NCBI GenBank assembly: GCA_965202675.1
Contig: OZ241842.1
Coordinates: 1,302,001-1,366,000 of the forward strand
Direction: 5' to 3'
Length of the DNA stretch: 64,000 nt
Source: CATQHD01 sp965202675
GTDB taxonomy: Bacteria; Actinomycetota; Acidimicrobiia; Spongiisociales; Spongiisociaceae
Position numbers and translations under genes: made by a program. This document shows positions 33,292 through 40,551 of this stretch, one piece after another. The notes beneath the pieces were generated by a model, which was not told where the DNA came from, ran no database searches, and saw nothing but the letters and a program-made list of their open reading frames with translations. Every line of letters begins with the position of its first letter. The stretch's first letter is position 1.

Positions 33292-34716
33292 ATGGCCTCC
33301 ACGCTCATAACCAACGGCTTGGTGGTGACCGCCGCCGAAAGCATGCAAGCCGACGTGCTGATCGAGGGGCGCCGGGTGACGGCCATCCTCGACCCGGCCC
33401 GCACCGCCGCGCTGGGCGTGGCCGCCGACCGGGTGATCGACGCAGGCGGCCGCATCGTGGCACCCGGCGGGGTCGACGTGCACACCCACATGGAGCTGCC
33501 GTTCGGGGGGACCTTCGCCGCCGACACCTTCGAGACCGGCTCCCGGGCCGCCGCCTGGGGGGGCACCACCACCATCATCGACTTCGCCGTCCAGACCAAG
33601 GGCGAGTCGGCCATGGACGGCTTCGAGAAGTGGATGGCCAAGGCCGAGGGCGAGTGCGCCGTCGACTACGGCTTCCACATGATCACCGGCGACATCAACG
33701 AGCAGACCCTGAAGGAGATGGACATGCTGGTGGACGAGGGGGTCACCTCGTTCAAGATGTTCATGGCCTATCCGGGCGTGTTCTACTCCACCGACGGCGA
33801 GATCGTGCTGGCCATGCAGAAGGCGGCGGAGAACGGGTCGGTGATCGCCATGCACGCCGAGAACGGAATCGCCATCGACGTGTTCGTCCAGCAGGCGCTG
33901 CGGAGGGGTGAGACAGACCCCATCTACCACGGGTTGGTCCGCCGCTCGGCCCTGGAAGGCGAAGCCACCCACCGCGCCATCCGGCTGGCGGAGGTGACCG
34001 GCGCCATGGTCTACATCGTCCACCTATCGGCCCTGGAAGCCCTGGAGCAGGTGACCTGGGCGCGGGACGAGGGCCGCATGGTGTTCGCCGAGACCTGCCC
34101 CCAGTACCTGTTCTTGGACCTGGACGACCTGGGCAACGGCTTCGAGGGCGCCAAATACGTTTGCTCCCCCCCGCTGCGGGACCGGATGGAAGGCCACCAG
34201 GAGCGGCTGTGGCGCGGGCTGCAGACCAACGACCTGCAGGTGGTGTCCACCGATCACTGCCCGTTCTGCATGGACGACCACCACACCTTCGGCACGCAGA
34301 AGCAGCTGGGGCGGGGCGATTTCACCCTCATCCCCAACGGCCTGCCGGGAGTGGAGAACCGGATGGAACTGATTTTCGACGGCGGGGTGTCGGCGGGGCG
34401 CATCGATCTGAACCGGTTCGTGGAGATAACCGCCGCCGCCCCGGCCAAGATGTTCGGCCTGTACCCCCAGAAGGGCACCATCGCGGTGGGAAGCGACGCC
34501 GATATCGTCGTCATCGACCCGAACCGCACCCATACCATCTCGGCGGAAACCCACCACATGGACGTGGACTATTCAGCCTACGAAGGCCAAGAGGCAACCG
34601 GCAAGGTCGAAACGGTGCTGTCAAAGGGCAAGGTCATCATCGAAGACGGCCGCTACCACGGACGCAAGGGCGATGGAGAGTACCTGCGGCGGGGCCGCTC
34701 CCTCATGATGCGCTGA
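33292..34716 (+). CDS. hydA: Dihydropyrimidinase (D-hydantoinase family)
   Basis: A 474-residue cyclic amidohydrolase. The binuclear zinc ligands are recognisable: GGVDVHTHMELP (two His), the carboxylated Lys in TSFKMFMAYPG, VIAMHAENG (His), YIVHLSAL (His) and VVSTDHCPF (Asp). It opens 5,6-dihydrouracil/thymine to N-carbamoyl-beta-alanine (or the methyl derivative). Length and motifs are standard for the family. GAGAGAAAGGAGAAGG precedes the ATG. Neighbouring genes supply the following steps, which supports dihydropyrimidine rather than hydantoin as natural substrate. Confidence 0.93.
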   Translation: MASTLITNGLVVTAAESMQADVLIEGRRVTAILDPARTAALGVAADRVIDAGGRIVAPGGVDVHTHMELPFGGTFAADTFETGSRAAAWGGTTTIIDFAVQTKGESAMDGFEKWMAKAEGECAVDYGFHMITGDINEQTLKEMDMLVDEGVTSFKMFMAYPGVFYSTDGEIVLAMQKAAENGSVIAMHAENGIAIDVFVQQALRRGETDPIYHGLVRRSALEGEATHRAIRLAEVTGAMVYIVHLSALEALEQVTWARDEGRMVFAETCPQYLFLDLDDLGNGFEGAKYVCSPPLRDRMEGHQERLWRGLQTNDLQVVSTDHCPFCMDDHHTFGTQKQLGRGDFTLIPNGLPGVENRMELIFDGGVSAGRIDLNRFVEITAAAPAKMFGLYPQKGTIAVGSDADIVVIDPNRTHTISAETHHMDVDYSAYEGQEATGKVETVLSKGKVIIEDGRYHGRKGDGEYLRRGRSLMMR

Positions 34717-34762
34717 GCGGACCCGGAGGGGGCGGACGCGGCCTACCATTCGGGGGGAGGCG

Positions 34763-36256
34763 ATGAGAACTATTAACCATTGGATCGACGGCGGGCCCTG
34801 GGAGGGCGAGCCGGAGCGGGCCGGGCCGGTGTTCGACCCGGCGGCCGGACGGCAGACCGCCCGGGTGGCCTTCGCGGGGGCCGCCGAGGTGGATGCGGCG
34901 GTGGCCGCCGCACGGAGGGCCTTCGAGAGCTGGCGGTCTACCCCGCTCACCCGCCGGCAGAACATCATGTTCGCCTACCGGGAGCTGATCGTCCGGCGCC
35001 GCCTCGACCTGGCCCGGGCGCTCACCGCCGAGCACGGCAAGACGCTCGACGACTCGCTCGGGGAGGTTCAGCGGGGCCTCGAGGTGGTGGAGTTCGCCTG
35101 CAACATCGCCCACCTGCTCAAGGGGGATTTCTCCGAGCAGGTCAGCGCCTCGGTCGACACCTATACGGTGCGACAGCCGCTCGGGGTGGCCGCCGGGATC
35201 ACCCCGTTCAACTTCCCGGCCATGGTGCCGATGTGGATGTTCCCGATCGCCATCGCCTGCGGCAACACCTTCGTGTTGAAGCCGTCGGAGAAGGACCCGT
35301 CGGCGCCGCAGATCAACGCCGAGCTCCTCGCCGAGGCGGGCCTGCCGGACGGGGTGTTCAACATCGTCCACGGGGACAAGGAAGCGGTGGACCTCCTGCT
35401 GGAGCACCCCGATGTCGCCGCCGTGTCCTTCGTGGGCTCCACCCCCATCGCACGTTATATATACGAGCAGGGGACCCGGAACGGCAAGCGGGTGCAGGCA
35501 CTGGGCGGGGCGAAGAACCACATGGTCGTGCTGCCCGACGCCGACATGGAGCTGGCCGCCGACGCCGCGGTGTCGGCCGGATACGGATCGGCCGGCGAGC
35601 GGTGCATGGCCATCTCCGTGGTGGTGGCGGTGGGCGGGGCCGCCGACCGGCTGCTGCCCCTGGTGCGCGACCGGATGGCCGGCCTGACGGTCGGCCCCGG
35701 CGGGGCGGAGGGCGTCCAGATGGGGCCGCTGGTTACCGCCGCCCACCGCGACCGGGTGGCCGGATACATCGACGCGGGCGAGGCCGAAGGGGCGGAGCTG
35801 GTCGAGGACGGCAGGGGTCTGCGCGTCGAGGGGTGCGAGGACGGCTTCTTCCTGGGCCCCACCCTGTTCGACCATGTCACGCCCGGCATGTCCATCTACC
35901 GCGACGAGATATTCGGGCCGGTGCTGTCGGTGGTGCGCGCCGACTCCTATGAGGAGGCCATCGAGCTGGTCAACGAGAACCCCTACGGCAACGGCACGGC
36001 GGTGTTCACCAACGACGGCGGGGCGGCGCGCAAGTTCCAGGCGGAGATCCAGGTGGGGATGGTGGGGATCAACGTCCCGATCCCGGTGCCCCTGGCCTTC
36101 TACTCGTTCGGGGGTTGGAAGAGCTCCATCTTCGGCGGCCACGCCATCTACGGCCCCGACGGCGTCCACTTCTACACCCGCCCCAAGGTGATGATCAGCC
36201 GCTGGTCCGACCCGATCCACCGGGGCGTGGACCTGGGCTTCCCGCAGCACGGCTGA
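34763..36256 (+). CDS. mmsA: CoA-acylating methylmalonate/malonate-semialdehyde dehydrogenase
   Basis: The 497-residue aldehyde dehydrogenase has the MmsA hallmarks. ITPFNFPAMVPMWMFPIAI precedes LKPSEKDPSAP, the catalytic Cys lies in GSAGERCMAIS (about residue 283), and the NPYGNGTAVFT and VPIPVPLAFYSFGGWKSS segments mark the CoA-dependent subfamily. It converts malonate semialdehyde to acetyl-CoA and CO2 with NAD+, the last step of beta-alanine breakdown; methylmalonate semialdehyde from thymine or valine would give propionyl-CoA. It completes the uracil/thymine pathway in this operon. Confidence 0.93.
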   Translation: MRTINHWIDGGPWEGEPERAGPVFDPAAGRQTARVAFAGAAEVDAAVAAARRAFESWRSTPLTRRQNIMFAYRELIVRRRLDLARALTAEHGKTLDDSLGEVQRGLEVVEFACNIAHLLKGDFSEQVSASVDTYTVRQPLGVAAGITPFNFPAMVPMWMFPIAIACGNTFVLKPSEKDPSAPQINAELLAEAGLPDGVFNIVHGDKEAVDLLLEHPDVAAVSFVGSTPIARYIYEQGTRNGKRVQALGGAKNHMVVLPDADMELAADAAVSAGYGSAGERCMAISVVVAVGGAADRLLPLVRDRMAGLTVGPGGAEGVQMGPLVTAAHRDRVAGYIDAGEAEGAELVEDGRGLRVEGCEDGFFLGPTLFDHVTPGMSIYRDEIFGPVLSVVRADSYEEAIELVNENPYGNGTAVFTNDGGAARKFQAEIQVGMVGINVPIPVPLAFYSFGGWKSSIFGGHAIYGPDGVHFYTRPKVMISRWSDPIHRGVDLGFPQHG

Positions 36257-36282
36257 CCGAAGGAATCGAAGGAGGGAAGACG

Positions 36283-37290
36283 ATGGATTTCGGGGTGGTT
36301 CTCCAGACCGATCCGCCCGCCTCGCGGGTGGTGGAGCTGACCCGGCTGGCGGAGGCCAACGGCTTCACCCACGCCTGGACCTTCGATTCGCACGTACTCT
36401 GGCAGGAGCCTTTTGTGATCTACTCCCGGATGCTGGCCGAGACCGAACGGATGACGGTGGGGCCGATGGTGACCAACCCGGGAACCCGCGACTGGACGGT
36501 GCTGGCCTCCCTGTTCGCCACCCTCAACGACATGTACGGGGAGCGGACCATCTGCGGAATCGGGCGGGGTGATTCGGCCCTGCGGGTGATCGGCAGAAAG
36601 CCCAGGACGCTGGCGGCCATGGTGGAGTGCACGGAAGTGGTAAAAGGCTTGATGGCGGGGGAAGAGGTTGATTACATGGGCAACCCGATCCGCATCCCGT
36701 GGATCGAGCAGGGCTGGAATCTGCCCGTGTGGGCGGCGGGTTACGGGCCCCGCGCCCTGGACACCATCGGCCGCCATGCCGACGGGTTCATCCTCCAGCT
36801 GGCCGATCCGCAGATACTGGAATGGACGGCGGCGGCGGTCCGGGCGGCCGCCGAGGACGAGGGTCGCGACTCGGACGAGGTGAAGATCTGCGCGGCGGCG
36901 CCGGCCTATGTGGGAGACGACATCAGGCACCAGCGCGACCAGCTCCGATGGTTCGGCGGGATGGTCGGCAACCACGTCCACGACCTGGTGAAGCGGTACG
37001 GGTCGGACAACCCCGAGATGGTTCCCCCGGCGCTGGCCGAGTACATCGCCGCCCGCGAAGGGTACGACTACGCCCACCACGGCAAGGCGGGCAACCCCTC
37101 CACCGACTTCGTGCCCGACGAGATCGTCGACCGCTTCTGCGTGCTGGGAACAGCGGAGGACCACATCGCTAAGCTGGAGCACCTGCGCGACCTGGGAGTC
37201 GACCACTTCGGCGTCTACCTGATGCACGACGACCAGGAAGCCACCCTGACCGCCTATGGCGACGAAATAATCCCAGCCTTCAACCGGTAA
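36283..37290 (+). CDS. LLM-class (luciferase-like) flavin/F420-dependent oxidoreductase
   Basis: A 335-residue TIM-barrel protein starting MDFGVVLQTDPPASRVVELT. It continues with FDSHVLWQEPFVIYSRML, VGPMVTNPGTRDWTVLASLFAT, GIGRGDSALRVIGRKP and PVWAAGYGPRALDTIGRHADGF. This pattern fits the F420-type LLM family catalogued as TIGR03842 (CPS_4043 family), as I recall it. AAGGAGGG sits just before the ATG and the gene is 26 bases behind mmsA. No dihydropyrimidine dehydrogenase is present, so this enzyme is the best candidate for the redox step on the pyrimidine ring. That is inference only. Confidence 0.85.
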   Translation: MDFGVVLQTDPPASRVVELTRLAEANGFTHAWTFDSHVLWQEPFVIYSRMLAETERMTVGPMVTNPGTRDWTVLASLFATLNDMYGERTICGIGRGDSALRVIGRKPRTLAAMVECTEVVKGLMAGEEVDYMGNPIRIPWIEQGWNLPVWAAGYGPRALDTIGRHADGFILQLADPQILEWTAAAVRAAAEDEGRDSDEVKICAAAPAYVGDDIRHQRDQLRWFGGMVGNHVHDLVKRYGSDNPEMVPPALAEYIAAREGYDYAHHGKAGNPSTDFVPDEIVDRFCVLGTAEDHIAKLEHLRDLGVDHFGVYLMHDDQEATLTAYGDEIIPAFNR

Positions 37291-37309
37291 GACAGAAAGA
37301 AGCATCAAG

Positions 37310-39751
37310 ATGGCGACGAAGATTTCCACGATCCTGGACGAGATAGACAACGGGTCTATCTCCCTGCCTGTATTTCAGCGAGGCTATGTCTGGAACCGTA
37401 CACAAGTACGCGAGTTGTTCAAATCTCTATACAATGGATATCCGGTAGGGTCGCTATTGGTCTGGAAAACCTCTTCGCCTGATGTCGTAACCCGCGGCGA
37501 CCTACCGGCACCCGTCTCTCCACAGCAGATACTGCTTGATGGTCAACAGCGCATAACCTCTCTATACGGAGTGATAAGGGGCCGTGAACCTGCCTTTTTC
37601 GATGGCAACGCACGGGCGTTCCAAGATTTACGCTTCCATCTTGAGGAGCAGGAATTCGAGTTCTACCAGCCGGTAAAGATGCGTAACGACCCTCTCTGGA
37701 TAGATGTGACCCATTTATATCGGAAGGGTACCCAAGGCGTTGAACCTATCCTTGAATCTCTTGCTGACAAGGGAATCAATACTAGTGGATATATGGGCCG
37801 TCTTCTCAAACTACTGAACATACTCGAACGCTCCTTGTTTACTGATGACGTCACGGGCGAAGACAAAACAGTGGACATAGTCGTAGATATATTCAATCGT
37901 GTCAACAGTGGGGGAACGAAGTTGACTCATGGTGATCTCGCTTTGGCAAAGATCAGCGCTGAATGGAGCAATGCTCGCGAAACTATGAAATCTAAAATCT
38001 CAAAATGGCAAGCGTCTGGATATTATTTTACTTTAGATTGGCTTCTCCGAGTTATGAACTCCATTATCACAGGCAGAGCTAGATTCCTTCACCTACATAA
38101 TGTCACATCCGATAGAATACAGAACGGGTTGACAAGAGCTGAAAAGTACATTGACAATGCTCTGAATCTCATTGGAAATCGTATGGGTCTAGACCACGAC
38201 CAGGTTTTGTTTGCCAAACTGGCCATTCCATTACTCGTCGCCTTCTACAACAAATATGATGGTGAACTGAACAACGAACATAGAGACAAGTTATTGTTTT
38301 GGTATGCACAGGCAGGTATGTGGGGTCGTTATGCTGGATCCCCGGAGACTGTCCTTGACCGAGATTTGACTATTATACATGAAAGTAAAACACCTGCATC
38401 TGCAATGGCGAGCCTAATCAAAGAACTGCTTAGATGGCGAGGCGGTTTAGAGGTGGAGGCTCAGCATTTCGAGGGTTCTACCCGAGGAAACCGATTCTAC
38501 TCGGTTCTCTACATGATGACACGCATGGGCCAGGCCAGAGACCTATATAACGGCCTTCCTCTCAAGAAACACCAACTAGGTAAGTCTGCCCAGCTTGAAC
38601 TTCATCATATTTTTCCGAAGAAAGTCCTGTATGATTTTGGGTACAATAGACACGAGGCCAATGCTTTGGCCAATTTTTGCTTTCTGACACAAGAGAGCAA
38701 TCGAATAATCTGGTACAGTGATCCATCTGAATATCTGGCAGAGGTCGCCAACAAGAACCCTGAAGCCCTGGAATCTCAATGGATTCCGGTAGATCCAGAG
38801 TTATGGAAAGTTGAAAACTACAGCGAATTTCTCCGAGCTCGTAGAAGACTGCTAGCCGAGGCCGCCAATGAGCTCCTGAACGGCTTGAGGACCGGTCCTC
38901 ACGATGATTTGGACGTACCGCCTGGTTTGGATACAACAACAGAGACACTTACGAAGGTTCCGATACGGCCGGTAAGCATCACCAACGATGACGAAGAAGC
39001 TCTCATCCACGAAATAAACGAGTGGGCACAGAGCAAAGGTCTCTCGGCTGGAATAATTGGCTATGAATTGGCCGACCCGATAACCGGAGAACAACTCGCG
39101 ACGTTTGATTTAGCGTGGCCAGAGGGAGTCCAAGCAGAATTGAGCGAACCGGTAGCCGTGTTGATAGATGAAGACCAAGATGTATTTATTGCAGCAGGCA
39201 GTCACGGATATAGGTTCTTCGTCAACAAAGAGGAATTTCAAACGTATATAAACAATGAAATACTGCTCAACCAACCTGCAGGAGACTCGTTGGATATCTT
39301 GGAGAGTGAAACTATTGAATTCAAGTCTTCCTTACGGATGAATTTACGTACCGGCGAAAAGGACGGACGCATAGAGACGGCTGTCCTCAAGACAATAGCT
39401 GGTTTCCTCAATAGAGAAGGTGGAACTTTATATATTGGAATATCCGACGAAGGTACGCCTATCGGTATTCAAGCAGACAAGTTCAAGTCAGAAGACAAGA
39501 TGAGTCTCCATCTAGTCAACCTTATAAAAACCCGAATGGGACCTGTTGCTATAGTCAACACGAGTATATATTATGAAAACCATCAGGACAACCGTATAAT
39601 GAAAGTGGTTTGTAAACCCTCACCTGCCCCGGTCTTTGTCAAGGACAAGAATGGACAGGTCGAACGATTTTATGTAAGAATGGGGCCCTCTACAGATGAA
39701 CTAGTGGCCAGTCATATACTGGGATATATCAAACATAGATTCAATCAGTAA
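37310..39751 (+). CDS. GmrSD-type DUF262/HNH nuclease fused to a Schlafen AlbA_2 domain
   Basis: An 813-residue protein with three recognisable parts. The DUF262/ParB-like domain (~1-250) has SLPVFQRGYVWNRTQ, YPVGSLLVW and the nucleotide-hydrolysis motif LLDGQQRITSLYG. The DUF1524/HNH-like part (~400-500) has ELHHIFPKKVL and ANFCFLTQESNRII. The C-terminal AlbA_2 domain (~675-813) has ESETIEFKSSLRMN, then AVLKTIAGFLNREGGTLYIGISDEG. GmrSD and SspE enzymes restrict modified phage DNA, and AlbA_2 domains occur in Schlafen-like defence or regulatory proteins. The gene is strongly A+T-rich beside its neighbours and lies 19 bases behind the pyrimidine operon, suggesting recent transfer. Confidence 0.88.
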   Translation: MATKISTILDEIDNGSISLPVFQRGYVWNRTQVRELFKSLYNGYPVGSLLVWKTSSPDVVTRGDLPAPVSPQQILLDGQQRITSLYGVIRGREPAFFDGNARAFQDLRFHLEEQEFEFYQPVKMRNDPLWIDVTHLYRKGTQGVEPILESLADKGINTSGYMGRLLKLLNILERSLFTDDVTGEDKTVDIVVDIFNRVNSGGTKLTHGDLALAKISAEWSNARETMKSKISKWQASGYYFTLDWLLRVMNSIITGRARFLHLHNVTSDRIQNGLTRAEKYIDNALNLIGNRMGLDHDQVLFAKLAIPLLVAFYNKYDGELNNEHRDKLLFWYAQAGMWGRYAGSPETVLDRDLTIIHESKTPASAMASLIKELLRWRGGLEVEAQHFEGSTRGNRFYSVLYMMTRMGQARDLYNGLPLKKHQLGKSAQLELHHIFPKKVLYDFGYNRHEANALANFCFLTQESNRIIWYSDPSEYLAEVANKNPEALESQWIPVDPELWKVENYSEFLRARRRLLAEAANELLNGLRTGPHDDLDVPPGLDTTTETLTKVPIRPVSITNDDEEALIHEINEWAQSKGLSAGIIGYELADPITGEQLATFDLAWPEGVQAELSEPVAVLIDEDQDVFIAAGSHGYRFFVNKEEFQTYINNEILLNQPAGDSLDILESETIEFKSSLRMNLRTGEKDGRIETAVLKTIAGFLNREGGTLYIGISDEGTPIGIQADKFKSEDKMSLHLVNLIKTRMGPVAIVNTSIYYENHQDNRIMKVVCKPSPAPVFVKDKNGQVERFYVRMGPSTDELVASHILGYIKHRFNQ

Positions 39752-39774
39752 CCCGGATGATGACCGACCAATAG

Positions 39775-40263
39775 TCACTCTTCGGCGTCCTCGTCAGCCG
39801 GGCCCGAGCTCTGGTTGAAGTAGCTTTGATCGGCCGGGCCGGACGCCGGGGCTGAACGGCCTTCCTGCCGGGCTTGTGACTCGGCAAGGCGGTACTCCTC
39901 TTCGGTTACCTTGCGGGGTTCCCAAACGGTGTTGTCGCCGGTGGTGTGGGAATAGTGGGTCATGGGAGAGTGCGGGAGGGCGCCGTGCCAGTGGACGCGG
40001 TCCGGCGGGGTGTAGATCACATCTCCGGGTGCTATCTCCACGGCGTCGCCCCCTTCATCCTGTACCAGGCCGGCCCCCTCGGTTACATACAGCACCTGGC
40101 CTCCGGGATGGTAGTGCCAGTCGGTGCGGGCACCAGGCGCGAAGCCGACCGCCAGGACGTTGAGCGATCCGTCGTGTCGGATCGGCCCGAACAGCACCTC
40201 CCCGGTGAAGTACTCGGAGGGCGCCTTCTCCCATCGGATGTCTCCCGCCTTCCAGTGTTCCAT
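39775..40263 (-). CDS. Cupin-domain protein (mandelonitrile-lyase-like small cupin)
   Basis: A 162-residue single cupin. Metal-binding motif 1 is TDWHYHPGGQVLYVTEGAG and motif 2 is PGDVIYTPPDRVHWHGA, followed by a YSHTTGDNTVWEPRKVTEEEY segment typical of small cupins annotated near carboxymuconolactone decarboxylases and (R)-mandelonitrile lyases. The C-terminal ~30 residues are acidic and disordered (GPADQSYFNQSSGPADEDAEE). Function unknown. It converges on the GmrSD-like gene; the two stop codons are only 23 bases apart. Confidence 0.85.
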   Translation of the reverse strand: MEHWKAGDIRWEKAPSEYFTGEVLFGPIRHDGSLNVLAVGFAPGARTDWHYHPGGQVLYVTEGAGLVQDEGGDAVEIAPGDVIYTPPDRVHWHGALPHSPMTHYSHTTGDNTVWEPRKVTEEEYRLAESQARQEGRSAPASGPADQSYFNQSSGPADEDAEE

Positions 40264-40320
40264 GTTTCTCCCTATCCGTTTCCGGCATTCTCGGCGGCAA
40301 CTCTAGACGGCCTGCAGGTC

Positions 40321-40376
40321 GGGTGCCGCCAGCTCGAACCGCTCATCGGCCGCCACCCGCCCGGTCGGCCACACCG
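40321..40376 (-). pseudogene. Remnant of a PLP decarboxylase gene
   Basis: The minus strand reads GRVAADERFELAAPDLQAV in one frame. This closely matches GRVEADERFELVAPAPF of the intact decarboxylase encoded on the same strand at 47128-48534. Only ~55 bases are alignable and there is no start or stop. It indicates an old duplication or a neighbouring gene largely deleted. Confidence 0.45.
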
Positions 40377-40413
40377 GGCTGCCATCCAACGGGCTGCCAT
40401 CCAACGGGCTGCC
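40376..40413. repeat. 15-bp tandem repeat
   Basis: GGGCTGCCATCCAAC is repeated twice in full and once in part (GGGCTGCC). It lies next to the decarboxylase remnant, in the gap before the giant surface-protein gene. Confidence 0.85.
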
Positions 40414-40464
40414 TCGGAGGAATCAAACACACATCAGAGGCGTTCGGTATCCCGATTTGACAAT

Positions 40465-40475
40465 GGGGGGGGGGG
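40465..40475 (+). repeat. Poly-G tract (11 G) in the promoter region of the surface-protein gene
   Basis: Eleven G lie between a TTGACA (40457-40462) and a TATACT (40501-40506). Those two boxes are 38 bases apart, too far for a normal promoter. Length change in the tract could alter transcription. Confidence 0.7.
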
Positions 40476-40551
40476 TGTAGCCTTTGTCCATCTGATCTGA
40501 TATACTGGGGCTCGCGCCGTAACGGTGCGGCAAACGAAGGATGGAGGTCGG

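Noticed and set aside
36172..37350. 392-codon minus-strand frame opposite the LLM oxidoreductase
   Set aside because: The plus-strand protein has full-length family similarity; the minus frame has none.
40457..40506. TTGACA/TATACT as a standard promoter for the surface-protein gene
   Set aside because: The two boxes are 38 bases apart, too far for sigma-70-type contact. Only a role for the tract length is kept as a hypothesis.
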